A program made the translations under genes and the position numbers. Below are positions 35,800 to 49,700 of a stretch of 64,000 nt of DNA, in pieces. The notes beneath the pieces were generated by a model that was not told the DNA's origin, ran no database searches, and saw only the letters and a list, made by a program, of their open reading frames with translations. Source of the DNA: Chondrilla cf. caribensis (taxonomy: Eukaryota > Porifera > Demospongiae > Chondrillida > Chondrillidae); NCBI GenBank assembly GCA_964020155.1, contig OZ026551.1:2596018-2660017 (forward strand), read 5' to 3'. Each line of letters begins with the position of its first letter. Positions within the stretch are counted from its first letter, which is position 1.

Positions 35800-37450
35800 G
35801 GCATTGTTACAGGTAGGAGAACGACTTGGCTTCCTCAGAAGCCTGTTTGAGACTACAACCCAGATCCCTCAGGAATGTGAAAGTCTCTGACCCAAAAGGG
35901 CCTGCCGTCTCAATGGCCACCGGTGTAAAGTTGTGGTGTTGATTGAGACCTACGTACTTCTCCTGCTTATTCCACTCAGCCTGGGCAGCCACTGTGTATG
36001 TCTCCAGTGTGACTCCATCGGGGCGTTTACCATCAGAGCTGGAGAGACCAGTTAGTTCCAGCCTGGAAGGCAAGTGGGCTGTGGAGAATGCACGGTGGAC
36101 GATGTCATTGACAGCAGCATGAAGTTGGAGACGGCCCTCTCTCCATCTGCTGCTGAAGCCGTGCATGACAGTGCCATCAACCTATGCACCACAGTGGTGG
36201 CAGGTGTGGGGGTGGCAAAGAGGTGATCCTAAGCAAAGGCCAACTGCGATACGGACGGTGTTGTTGTCCGTGCGCAATCCCAGAGATGAGACAGGAAGGG
36301 CATTCAGCCATGCACCAGACTCTTGCGTTAAGCTGTTAAAAGGTGAGAGTGGGACACAGCATCACGGACTTTCTTCAGCTGGGTGTCAACCGTAGCAGGA
36401 ACTTTGGGGATGTCCCAGGGCTTCTAATGGTGAGAAGCAGGGCCAGACAGAGGGGGTAGGTCAAGACCCGTTGACCACATCTTAATGGCTTCTTTAATGT
36501 GGGGCAACTCTGTTGACTGGACGTGGATGGCAGGATGTGGTGGGTAAGGTTGAAGTTGTTGGGAAAATCCGTTTGGATTCAGGAGCGTTCAAAAATGCAG
36601 TCTGGTGAAGAGAGTTCTTCATCTGGACGTTTCAACCCTGTGGGTCGTCTTCAGCAGTCGGGGTGCCTTGGGAGTTACCCTCCTTAAATAGGGTTTGGGC
36701 TTCCCGCCAAGACACTTCCGGTCTCGTGACTTCCGCTCCTTGGATGAACATAGGGGGTCCAAGATCGATCCAAAAGTAGACCAGCATCAAGGTTCATCAT
36801 GGGTCTTCTTTGCTGGATCTCAAGGGCCTCAAGGACCCTTCTTTTTCTCCAAATGTTCTCCCTTGCAAGGATCCTAGCTTCTTGCCAGTTGATGTTGTGT
36901 GCAGTCTTCTGGACATGCACGGCAATTCCATTCAGAGGATCCTTGCTCTTTACCGCCCTCTTGTGTTCTGCCATACGAACCTTCAGCGTCCTCCCGGTCT
37001 CACCAATGTAGGTAGCTGGACAGTCTGCACAGGGAATAGAGTATACAACACCCTTCACATCCAACATACCAGGTCTTCCTTTCACTTTCGTGAGGGATTT
37101 CCTTAGGGTATTTCTGGAGGTGAAAGTGGTGTGGATACCCAATGGCCTGCACATTCTGCCAATTGAAGTTGCATGGTCACAGTTGAGGCCAGGAAGGCGG
37201 AAGATGCTAGCTGCACTGAGTTCCTAATACCCAGTCCCCCCGACTTGACTGGAAGCTAAGCCTGGGTCCAAGCTGTATTGTCCAGGTTGATGTTGGTGGT
37301 ATCACTGACGATTGATCTAAGGGTCTCATCGTATCCAGGCCTTTAGACTGGGGGAGCGGAAGCTGGGTGACGATCGGATGGTGTAGAGTAGCTTGGGGAT
37401 GGCAACTGAGTTGTGGAGAAGGAGGAGGGTATTCTGGGTGGAGAGGACTG
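35800..37450 (-). pseudogene. LINE (non-LTR retrotransposon) ORF2 C-terminal remnant, interrupted
   Basis: Read on the - strand, 37450-37150 gives a frame-broken version of a common animal LINE block (a TAWTQASLP / SGGLGIRNSVQLASS-like stretch). After an interruption at about 37.15-36.55 kb the sequence resumes with IKEAIKMWSTGLDLP. There follow a GAWLNALPVSSLG-type block and a Cys/His cluster (LCHPHTCHHCG). The end is SSDGKRPDGVTLETY ... FTPVAIETAGPFGSE at 36.1-35.8 kb. Stops and frame changes occur, so it is dead. Confidence 0.65.
36550..37154 (-). mobile_element. Penelope-like element fragment with GIY-YIG endonuclease
   Basis: An uninterrupted 156-codon frame at 36684-37154 (-) contains VVYSIPCADCPATYIGETGR. 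This is the GIY-YIG nuclease start with the preceding CxxC, as in Penelope-like elements. It is followed by LKVRMAEHKRAVKS, the conserved N/H block IAVHVQKTAHNINW, an R/E-rich helix (RKRRVLEALEIQ) and a NLD motif. Downstream, at 36.66-36.58 kb, is an untranslated stretch containing the reverse complement of GGTCGTCTTCAG. Only the 3' end of the element is present (no RT), consistent with 5' truncation on insertion. It splits the LINE remnant. Confidence 0.75.
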
Positions 37451-37529
37451 AAGCCTTTCACCCATAGTGGTGAGATGTGTATTCCATTGCATGGTTAGTT
37501 TATATTCACTCAGAAGACTCCATTGCACT

Positions 37530-38689
37530 GTAAGTGCACCCGGATATGCTTAATTATTTCATCCTCCATTAGCACATTTTATACAATGGTGTTGTTTCTG
37601 ACAGATATCCCCCATCAAGTAATCATTAAGTTTTCTAATATGCCTTATTTTGTATATAGAAATGGGTGCAATGTTTGTGAGATGGAATATTCCACTCATT
37701 CAATGTTTCTTCTTTAGCTTCATTTAAATTTCCTTCACACCTAAAAGGCAAACTTCTTTATATTACACAGTTGACTCTCTAGTAGATAATATGTAAAATG
37801 TACATAATATGGCGCAGTATGCTACTAAGTTGTTAAGATAAAGTATCTATATCTTACATTATATAATATGTAGATACATTCTGAGTAAACTTATTATTAT
37901 TTACGTATACGTAGGTATGGTATGATGTTCCATATAATATTCACATATTAAGAAATTCATTATCCCTGTAAAGTACACTGTACCGCAGTATAAGTACATA
38001 CATGGTAATATGCATGAGTATCTGAAGACCACCATAATTTATATAGCAATATTCATAGTCAACTTCTATTTATTAGTTAACTGTTGTCTTACAGGATAGT
38101 CACTGTACTTGATATTTGGTGACCACATAAAATGTTTGTAATGTTGATTACCTCCTACTCACTATAACATTTCATATATTAAAGCCATACATCATGTACA
38201 CCCAAAGTTGAAGCATTAATACCAAAAGGCCTATAACTAGTACAGTGGCAAATGCTAAATATATGCCATAATTGGATTTTATAATTTTCAGTCTGCTATC
38301 CGTTTTGGCATATTAACCAAACAGTCAATGAATTCGAATTTATTAAGTAGAATCAATATAATAATTATTATATTATAAATTAATAATGATACACATACTA
38401 ATGGTGATAATACTAATGACAAGCACAGCTCCTACTATAACATTAGCAAGCAGTCAATGGTGAAAACACTGCTGTAAAGTAGGCTATTATTGGCATGCGT
38501 TCCAAGTGCTTATCAAAATACAACTATAATAACAGATTAGGATGTGAAATTTGTGCATCGATATACATAAAATCATCATTTGTCATGTGAGAAAACGGTA
38601 TAACATCGTAAATACACCCATGGCCAGCAAGTGGTTATGTCACAAGCATGTGGTGTAAACTGCCCTGTAATCCATTGTGCAATCCGATG
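37530..38689. other. AT-rich intergenic stretch
   Basis: No coding signal, no recognisable repeat. Confidence 0.4.
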
Positions 38690-38830
38690 AGGGATCTCAA
38701 AATACAGTAGCATAAAAGTAAGTCTTCTTTCTACTCATTACAGTTGTTCTGAATAAGGTATGATTTACTGCAATGGGATGGTATTCTTCATCATTTATAC
38801 TACGGCTATTTTTTATGGTGGAATGTTTTT
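38690..38830 (+). pseudogene. Diverged duplicate of the leader exon of the Ig/FN3 gene
   Basis: About 140 bp closely resembles 40789-40935: shared TACAGTAG, GAATAAGGTA, ATTCTTCATCATTTA and ACTACGGCTATT blocks. It includes an ATG at 38778 giving MVFFIIYTTAIF, matching the signal peptide MTFFIIYTTAIV of the downstream gene. No Ig exon follows within 2 kb. It is probably a relic of a tandem duplication of promoter plus leader exon, or an alternative first exon. Confidence 0.5.
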
Positions 38831-40788
38831 TTAACTGACAATTTAACTGAGGAGTATGATATGGTACCATCATATTAGTGGTTTGGTGTAAGTTATACAA
38901 TGGGAATGGAAGTTTAGCAATTAACACCTTCAATAAAGTGATAGAATTTTGAAAGGTTGAATTGGATACAAGCAAATTTCTTGTAAAAGACAACACAAGC
39001 ATGTGGGTACGTGCATAATAAGTCATGATATAAACCTACCTGTGGAGTAGTATAGAGTGGCTGCTTGTGCATGACGTCACAACTTGGCCTACTTTCTTTC
39101 TAACTAACTTTCACAGGGCAAAAATGTTGGCAACTAATGGCAATTTCGGCTTCAGCTACTATGTTCTCTCCTTTTTTACCGAGAGCAAGAATGATATCCC
39201 ACACAAGTGTCCTTCATTGACGAAAAAGATCATTACACCCCTAAGAGAAGCGATTTTCACCAGACAATAGTGATTTCCTGAATTTCAGTAAGTTCAGTGA
39301 TACCCAACCGGTTACAGTGCTTCCAGTATGGACATTGCACTAGTATGGCTGGCCTTGCAGAAACCTGCACACACATTGCTACCATACTTACACATACATA
39401 CACTGGTTCACATAATATTCTGGCACAATCACGGAAGTGACTCTGCCCAACACATATAATGCAATAGTGAATACCACAAAATAGTAGAAAAAAGTGAACA
39501 CTAAGCTATGAACCATACATGTCATCCAGCAATCATATGCCTTTATAAGCACTTGTATTAACAGTACTGGAAGTTAGCTAAGTTAGTAAAGTTTGTGCAA
39601 TGTTGAGCAATAAGGCTGCTTAAATATGAAAATAACAATAATAATTATAAAACCTGGTGAACTGGATGGTTGTCTTCCTTCAGCATGGAATGGGCTAATC
39701 TGGATCCCCCCAACTTCAGGACTCAGGATCATCATTCAACACTGACTTAAATCTGGAAAGGAACAGGGGTGCTGAATGATTATCCTTTCTGGTGACCAGA
39801 TTTTGGCCCTAGCGAAGACTATGGGAACGCATAAAAAGGGACACATGTCCTGCAATATTCACCCTGCAACTTACACCATCTCTGAAAATATAAATAACAT
39901 GTTCATACATGTGATTCTACCATGTTGGGGCCAAAACATTGCCAGATTGGCACAGGTTTGTGTTTGGCACCACATTTGGCCCCATAGCCCGGGCCCAATC
40001 TGCACCCTTGAAGTAAGCATATATTGTGCAATATAGCACAGCATTCATTTGTTGCTATCATGTACCAGCAGTTCATACTTATTTCTAACAAAATGAACAC
40101 TGGAAATGTAGGTGTTTAGGCCGGGGTTAATATGATCCTTTCTCTTAATAACATAAGGCCACAGACGTAACGGTTGTATTTCGGCATCCTTAGGGATACT
40201 TTACAAGTGCAAGCCAACTTCCTTCTCGTATCTGTTTATTACAAAAAGGTACACAGCACGAATTGCCATCTTCTCGAGTACAACATATGGACCTTTTGCC
40301 ACGCGGAAGTAAAAATTACGTGTGGATGGAAGAAAGAAACTCTCATTGCTCAGATGAAGACGATAATCATTATGATAACTGTCTTGTTCAGATGTAGGAT
40401 CCGTATGGAGATCACAGAGATACGATTCTCTTCTATTCCGACGGTGTTAGGCGAAATAGTTCATCAGATATAATCTGAGTGACGTTTCAGCACTGATTCA
40501 ATCTGGACGGTAGACAGTTGAGGCACGATTTATTCGATTTGACACAGCAACAGATAAACATAGATACTCTATGAGTTAACGCATCAACCAATTCTGTTAC
40601 ACCTGCAGCAGATCGATATATTGTACTATAAAAAAAGATTTCCTGAATCATACCATAGGTTGTAGGATCTATGATCACACCGGCCGCGGCTCACTATCAG
40701 CCATTTTCTCTGCTCAGCTATATAGTGGTTGCGTCACTAGTCATGTGGCTCGAGATCCCTCGTACAATCCTTCAATTTTCGATTTGGA
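38831..40788. other. Intergenic region upstream of the Ig/FN3 gene
   Basis: Open frames of 60-100 codons occur on both strands but none resembles a known domain or has a good splice context. The last 100 bp (40.68-40.79 kb) is relatively GC-rich with CGGCCGCGG, as expected close to a promoter. Confidence 0.35.
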
Positions 40789-40880
40789 GAAATCTCAAAA
40801 GTACAGTAGTTTAAAAGCATGTCTACATTCCATTTGTTTAATTCCGTTGTTCGGAATAAGGTACGATTCACCACAGTGGA

Positions 40881-43727
40881 ATGACATTCTTCATCATTTA
40901 CACTACGGCTATTGTTTTATGCTGGAGCGTTGGTAAGACCCTGGAAGTAATTGTACGTCTGTGAAGTGTACGTATCTTACTTACAAAGGTAATATGTCCA
41001 TTTCAATTGTTATCATTGGACCCATTTTAGGTACCACTACCAGTGCTCAGCTAGGAAAGCTACAGCCACCACCATTCACTCTCCTGACCAATCCTGCTAC
41101 TGTCACTGCTACTGTTAATAAGAGAGTGATAGTGTTTTGTAGTGAACCAGGTGGTACTGTACAGTGGTATGGTCCTGACGGAGGAGTAGTACCATCAAGT
41201 GGAGATGTTAGACAGTTTGATGTTAGTAATGGAAGATCTCTTTCGTTTGCTAGTTACCAGTCATCTCAGGGAGGACAATATTAGTGTAGAACAAGTAAAG
41301 ATGGTACCAACAGTACACTGTATGTGACACTTGGTGAGTGAAAAGTGTGGTATCTGTAGAAATCACCAACCTTACCTATTTCTGACATTACTAGATGACT
41401 GCTGTCACTTTTATTATTGCACAATGTTCTCTATTAATAGTTCTGCTCTTTAATACTATAATAATTGGTTTGTTGTTGTTGTTGTTTTGTCAACTTTCAC
41501 TGCATGTGCGTGAAATTGGAACATACAAATGTGATGAGCTCTTAGAATGATTAGTCTATTCCAGTAAGTGAGAAGCCCTTCTTATAGACAACATACTTTG
41601 TATGGCATCTTTGCTCTCATAATATTGGTGGTGTTTGTAGATTTGACCAATTTACAGACTGGTATGCAAACTATGTGTTGTAAGCACGGTGTAACTAAGT
41701 TCTCTCTGGTGATAGTATACTGAATGGTATAGGAGGTTTAACTTGTACCTATGATAATAATAATAGTAGAGTATACATTAATATGCAACAACCTTGCTTG
41801 AAAGTAGGCACATGATATAATCAGGATCAAAATATGTTAAAACATTATATGTGTACACTGGTATGGAACAAGAACGTTGCTGCAACTGGTTCCAAAGTAT
41901 TACAACAGAACATGAAACCATGATTTTTTTTCCAGCGGATAGACTGCAAAGGAGACTCACACGTTTACACATTGTGATGTGAATTTTCATGTCCTTTCGC
42001 CAATCAACCCAGTCTTCATTCATATCAATGTGCAAGTTCATACTTTGTATCAGCTATACAATTTTGCTAGTTGTGTGATTCAGCATTGTGTAATAGAGGT
42101 TATTTAGCCAACTGTATTTCAATCAAGTAATAGCTGTAGTAATAGTGAGTAGAACTCTGTATAACAAGAATTGAATACTATGTGTATATGTTTGTACTTT
42201 GTCTATTTGGGGTGTATCTGATTTGTCACAAGTCCCGAGCATGAGTAGACAGGTGTGGTATGGTATCGGATATGGTACAAATGGCTTGTATCCCTCCTTG
42301 ATTGGTCTACGCATGACAGTTTACCTACTGTAACAACAAATTCAAAGAAAACCTTCTTTTCTGTACACCATGAATGACTCATAAGATGATTGTGAGCCTC
42401 CTAAAAAAGTAAACTCCTCATTGAGCACACAGATACTTTCACAAGAATCCCTTAAACCATGGTCTCCTGATGGTGAAGTACGTCTGAAATAATAAAGTAA
42501 TAAAGCTGCATATGTGTGAACTATGCTGTTGACCTGCAAAATACACACACAGTACTAAGACTTATTGTTTACCACAGCCAGTTGAAGTATGTGCTTTACA
42601 ACATTGAACTGTTAAACAGATATACATACAATACCGTATCCTAGCTGGGTACGTACATAGGTACATGTATACACACCTAGATGTGGTCATCTAGTAGCTA
42701 TTGCATACAAGGTATGTAGAGTCATGGATACTAGGTGTTTGTAGTATCAGTTTACAGTACATTATGGTTGGATCATTGGGGAATTCGACAGAATGAAATC
42801 GACTGCAACTACACACATACACTCACACTGGCTGATTATGTGCATTCATAGTATGCACATGGTACATATGTTATATATGAAGACTGTGTCTATGTATGTT
42901 GACACATGTACTTTTTCAATAACAAATACTGTTAACATGTAATTTATTATTGTAAAAGGAGCACTTAGCAACATGTATACCTCTGTGTATTGTATTTGCA
43001 CTGTGTTGTTATCTTTGAAGTAGGATGTCATCAGAGTACAAATATAATATATAATATTATGTATCCCAATTGCTGATATTGTCACTTAACTTCAAAACGC
43101 CAACTACGGTATACACCCGATATACCGGGGTATACGTATTTCTGACCTCATTACTGATATACCCCGTTTTCTTAATTGAAAGGAAGTTATCAATTATCGC
43201 CGCACTTGTCACATAACACTAGACAATCAATGCACCAGCAATACTGATACACTATGTCACAAACACTAAGGAGGAAACCAATTCAGTTGAAAGAACACAA
43301 ACTTAGTGCACAAAACTGTCGTCTTTTCAGAAGGGTAGCCAATTTGATAACGATTTTAACACAAATCTATCGGTCATCAAGGTTGAAGACTTCGTGGTTT
43401 GGGCTAGACTGGATAATAGTAACTCAGCCCATTTGGCTCTTTTGGCAGTGTTTTGGGCACATAAGGGTTTGTCCACTCTTCTAAGTCGGCAGGCTCAGAA
43501 AAACGATTACTGTCATCATTATCCCCACACCTCTTTGGCATTGAGGGGTAGATGGGTACTCAGTTATTGTTAATTGCCTCTGATTGAGGTTTTACTGTCG
43601 CGGTTTTCAGCTCCTGAAGATATCTTTCCTCGCAAAAACTCTCGTCTGCATTCATAACGCCAGTGTGCTTTCAATCGTTTTGATGGGATACATATTTGTC
43701 ATACCCCGCCTTTGCATTGTATGACTA

Positions 43728-43776
<49 letters not shown>

Positions 43777-46700
43777 TGTACATGGATTTCCGTGGAAAAC
43801 TTCTTATAAGTAACCTCCACACTAAGGTATCCCATAAGCATGTGCAAATCAATATAAATACACATATTCTACAATGTACACATACTGTGCTATAATGTGG
43901 AGGTTATTTTGAAGGAGCTATGACAATTGATACAACTACTCTTACACATGAATAAAGTTGATTATTGTGATTATCTAGGACTGTTTTTCATCCCACCATA
44001 CGATATGTAGGGTACATCCAACATAACTTGACATAGCTACATATGTATACTATCATCGATTGGTCTCACATATTGAACAATATATTGTAGGTACCAAGAT
44101 AGAAGGTGTCACTGTTACTAGAACTGTACAAGGTTCATCTCCAGCTTTGAGAGTGTCATGGAGTGCAGTCAGTGGAAGTGGTATCACCTACACTGTATGT
44201 TACAGTACAACTAGTGGAACACTGTCTGATCCACCATCTGGTGCTAACTGTGGTACTAGCGGAATCACTGGTACATCTACCACACTGGGTCCACTTAGTA
44301 TAGGAACTACCTACATCTGGGTAACTGCTGTGTCATCAGATGGATGGGGAGCATACAGTGATAGACAACAGGCAAGAACCCACAATGGCAAATTACAATG
44401 GATAGCTACATACACTTTAACACCGGTATACTTATTACATACTGAGGACACTAATCTTTAGTGTTGCCCAGGTCAAAATAAACAGCTTGTAAACAGCATG
44501 AAACAAGCATGAAACAACCATGGTAACTTTTTCAACCATGTTACAAGGTTGAAACAAGCAAGAAACATCCATGATGAATCTCTCACCCATGTTACATGGT
44601 TGGTACAGACAGCTTCTGTTTTATCATTATCCTATAATTTCTATATACTAGGACATGAAATACAGTAATTAAATACTTGAATATTAATTTCAGTTACTTG
44701 TATACTTCATAATATTATGTGATTCACATTGAATCAGGAGATGCACTATGTATAAATTTGATGTGAAGATTGTGTAATGCTTAATGCTAGTTTTATTTAT
44801 TCTATAAACTGTTAAGTAATGATATATATTTAGTAATAATTATACATGCATCAATAAGCAAACATTGCGAAAAAAACTGTAGGAACCTCAGTATATGACA
44901 TTGGCACATTATACAGACTATTATAAATAAGTCACTGCATGGCTACTCTATCTCCCTGTTATTCGGCTGTGAAACAACAAAAAGCAAATTATGAGTCTTG
45001 CGGAAGTCTATCAGTATACATTTGTCTTTAAAGTCACTACCAACTGAAATATCCAGGTCACTTTGCCTGCATGATCAAAAGAGAAAGACAGTAGGATATG
45101 TAATAAATCACAAATTAAGATATACTCACGATGGTACTTGAAAGGCTTTAATATGTTCAACTGTCAACCCTGAAGACTCTGCTGGCCAGATATTCATTGT
45201 CATACGTAAAGGAGTAAAAATGAGGAAAGTAGTTGATGGATCAAATTCTGTACCATCTTGGGCATAGGATAGTATTTTCTGTAGTAGACCATAGTGACAA
45301 TCTCCATCTTTCTTCAAAGCAATGCAGCAATCAGCCCTTCTGGAGTTTGTTTTCCCACTCATCATAGTCCTTAACATCTTTCCCTTCAAATGAATTCTAC
45401 TATATTGTAGTAAATCTGAAGGAACAGGTCCTTTCAGTAACCCTTTCAATAATTCCTCTTCTTTGTCATCTATTTCAGCTAAACTTGGTTTACCAATCAA
45501 TCCATCATCTTTCCTGTATAGGAAATTGTATTAATGTATTTTCTCATTGGTCAATATTTAGCACTATAGAATAAAGAATTATTATATTATGCATAAACCT
45601 TTTGCCTCCAGTAGAATCAAGTGCTTGGAAGTATTCTTCTTCTGGTGTCACAGTTACTGTAGCAGATGACAGAGTATCAAAAGCTCTTTGTGGCAGAAAT
45701 TGCATTTCTGCAACAGCAGTCGCTATCTGTATAACAAGTAAATTGAATAGGTATATGTATTCAATATATGATTGTTATATTAAATTTTATAACAATTCAG
45801 ATGTCAGACATTGTCAAGTAATTTGAGTTAAAAAAACTCATGGGACTGCCATACCCCGCACTCAAATTATTTGTGCCTAATTAGTTTATAAGAACCTTAA
45901 TTCTCTGAATATATAACATTTGATGATGTTGCCGCAGGTAACCCCTAAACACAGATGTGTGTGCATATATTATAGTACTGTAATAATAGTGAGAATATTA
46001 CTTTTATTCAGTGCAAAATTTCATACTTTACCTGTTTATCAACATGTGTGGTCCCATGGAAAAGAGTAAGTAAATAGCCATTCAAACTTTCAAATGGGAA
46101 GCACGAGTGTCCCCACAATGGCCCAAGTCTCTTGACAGTATCCAAAAGATGTAGAAGCAAGTGGACATTCATTGTCATGTATTCCTCACCTATTGCATTA
46201 CAAACTCTAGACCATAAATTCTGAATAGTAATTAGAGTTGAATATAAACTTACCATATATTTGCCCAAACATGAAAACATAAAAACATAAGTGTCTTTGT
46301 GCTAGTTTCAATTCCCTGCTGGAAATGGAATCCTTAAGAAGAATATGCATTGCTTCCACTAAAGACTGATGATGACTGACATACTTCCGGGGCAATACAC
46401 CTGAGATAACTGGTAATGAGTAATAAAGTAGCCAAGATTTCAATTCTTGAGCTATAATAACAGAAAAATTAAGATAGTTAAATATTTCTGTTTTTGAAGA
46501 CATTTGTAAACATAAGTGAGGTAATTAATTAAACACTTATTTGTACACATGCATATACTGCATAATCAACTCACACAATTGCAAAACATGAACACAAATA
46601 CAGAATTTTGACAATACTCAGTAAATACCTTTCCAAAATCTCAATGATGACTGTATTTCTCTTGGCAGTCTAATTATATCACTTGTGGGCTTGATGGACA

Positions 46701-49700
46701 TCAATAAATCATCAATGCCTTTCACATTAGCACCCAAGTACCACATTTCCTGGTGATGTTTGCTATCAAACCATAAATGGAGAACTTGGCGAGTCACGCC
46801 CAGTAGAACACAATGCATGTAATCTACTGACATCCCTTTGATGATGTCAAATCCTGGCAATAAAGAAAGCCAAGATGGTCCTTTTATACCAAGCATCTAC
46901 AAATGGTGTACAAAATTGATATGCAATGTGATATGACCGTGCATATGAAGACCACCACATTTTAAATTTTGAGGCAAAGGCCAAGTACATGCAGTACAAG
47001 TCACTTACATGTGGTGCATTAATTGGCCCATTAGCTACTGCAACAAATGAAGAATGGGTTCTTTGAGGACCAAAAGGATCGGACTGGATGAATGGATATG
47101 TATGCACATGTCCTCCTCTCTTCGTCTTCACGGATGTACCTGCAATGAAAAATATATGACAATCATCAAAAGTAATGTGAAACTATTTGTGGTAGGGTCC
47201 GGGAAAGGGAATTTTATTGTGCTGTTGCGTAAAGAGATATGGGTTAAAATATGTTTTCATGTGATTTTTTTGTTTTTATCACATATATACTAAATATACA
47301 TACCTGGTTGCATGCACACTGGACATCCATAAAATCCATTAAATTGCTGCATGTTCATAATTGAAGCCTTGGCTATCATATCACTGGTGAAACAAACAAC
47401 TGCAACATGGGATTTTGAAATATCACCTTGAGAGATGTCGATACCTATGCATAATATTAATTATGTGATTCAAATTCCATTCAATTTACCAATCTGAATA
47501 GAATACTAACATGTATATTACATACATATAATGCTGACTGTGTCAATATTACTCAAAAATACTCACCCTCTTCATAAAGATGCTTCAGTTTGAGTACAAA
47601 TGGCTTCAAGAACAGGGACATTTCTGGCTTATCTTTGCCTAGCCACAGTCCCATTAAAAGAGCATTTTGCTTCTTGATTCTATTAGTACATATGCAAATT
47701 GCAATGAGCATGTAGTAAATTATAGTATGATAAAAATATTTATATACTCACCGTAACTTGTAAGGAAGCTCATTAATTAATGCAAAAACAGGCCATAGTG
47801 AAAGAGAAGTTGATTTAAAAATAGGTATCCCATCTGTGTTTACTGTTAACGTGAGGTTTCCATTTTCTGTGCAAAAGCCTGTATCATACAAATGCCGATA
47901 ACATTCTCCGTTGTAAATATCTGAATAAACAGTATGGTCAGTTCCCTCTAAGGAAGTGGCGATATGCTTTTTGAATAAAGTCATTTCCTCAAGAAATTGA
48001 CTTTCTGTACAAAGTGAATAAATAATATGTGAGCAGATAAGAAGTCAACTGACACAGCATTAGATATAGATTACATACGGCTGAATAGTGATTGCAATTG
48101 ACTTTCAACAGAGATCTCAAGGAATGATGAAACTGAACCTTTGACTTTCAATTCACTCTGGCAGGTGTAACAAATCTCCTCGTTGAGATCCTTCACTTCC
48201 TGGGTACACTTAGTACAATAATAGTGCAAAGTTATATTTTTCTTTGTGTAATCAGAATCCTTGTGGAACTCATAAAGCGTGCGATAACAATTATTGGATG
48301 GTGGGCAATGGAGTTTAATCAGCCTTAATAGATCTTTAAGAGCTACATCTGATAGGGAATGCCTGGCCGCAAATTTGGTTATCAACAGATGACTAGATGA
48401 TCTTGTTAGTTGTGAATCATGGAACAAGGGAACAGCAGTTGTACTATGGTGAGCCATACTGCACTCTGGTAGTGAATCAATGGGAATGGTACTTGTGGGC
48501 TCAGGACCAGTCATGTCATCATCACTAGTCACACTACTGTCCTGTTCAGTAAAAGAGTTATTCAAGGCTTCGTCATGTATTTCCATGGGTAAATAAGATG
48601 AATCAGAATTCAATTTAGCAATTGCAAATGAATTCAAATCCCTGTCAGTACCTGCATTTTGCAGACGGATGAAGTGCATATTTAACCACAGAATTATTAA
48701 CTTGCTAATTAGATCTAGATCAATACCTGCCATCACATTGTCAGCTTGTGTATGTGTCCTGTTGGGTTCCAAAAAATTAGTATCAAGGTCCACTAAAGCA
48801 GGGGTTCTAGGAGTATCAGCTGGTACCTGAATTACCTCTGAATACCTCTTTGCTACAGAGATGGAGTCTGATAATGAGATTTACATATGCATATACATGA
48901 ATCACCTTCAACTTTCCGTTAACTTGAAAATATTACTATTATTCTGAAACATACCTCTGCATACTTCATTCTCCTTATTTCCATCGCAATTCTGAGATCT
49001 AGATCTTTTTCTTCTATAGGTAGTAGTCCTGCTATCTCCCTGATAAAGTCCTTTTCCGGTTGAGGGCCAAACGTGTTCAATATCCATGATAATAATTTCT
49101 CACGAGCTATATTATGGAGCCAATTTAATGCCCAAATCTAGTAGGGCGGGCTTTTGCATTGCGCATGCGTGAAACTTGAAGGATGGATTCGGATTCGAAG
49201 AAGGACTTCGCTTTGATACGCTGGATAGAAGACGATATGTACGGCGTAATGCCTATAAAAGATGCCAAAGTTGCTGGTGATGTCAAAAGCCAAAGGATAT
49301 CTCAATTCGGATGGAAACGCAGAGGAAAGAAGAAGCCTACTTTTTACGAGGCACTAGTTTTGAAAATCTCTGGTACGAAATATTATGGTATATTATCGTG
49401 AATGAAGTGAACGCTTTTTTTTGTAAAGGTGATAGGATAGAACTGAATCGTTTAGTGGATATGCTCATGGATGGTGAGATAACAGAAGGTGAGATTTTGG
49501 AGCAAGAAAAGAGAAAAGAAGAATCTGTGATCGACTCGACGACTCCAGTGAAGGTACCAATGAAGCGAACGAAGCCTAAACAGCCGGCAAGTAAGTAGTA
49601 TTAGTTATATTATGTGAGCGGATCTGCAAAAAGGGCCAACTTTGATCATTTAAGTAAACTGAAATAAGCGGCAAAACATGTTTTGGTGTAAATTTTTCAA

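Noticed and set aside
40487..40678. - strand frame containing GVTELVDALTHRV
   Set aside because: Looks protein-like but lacks homology and splice context; such strings also arise by chance near structured sequence.
43652..43852. - strand frame with Tyr-Ile repeats
   Set aside because: Produced by the TA microsatellite.
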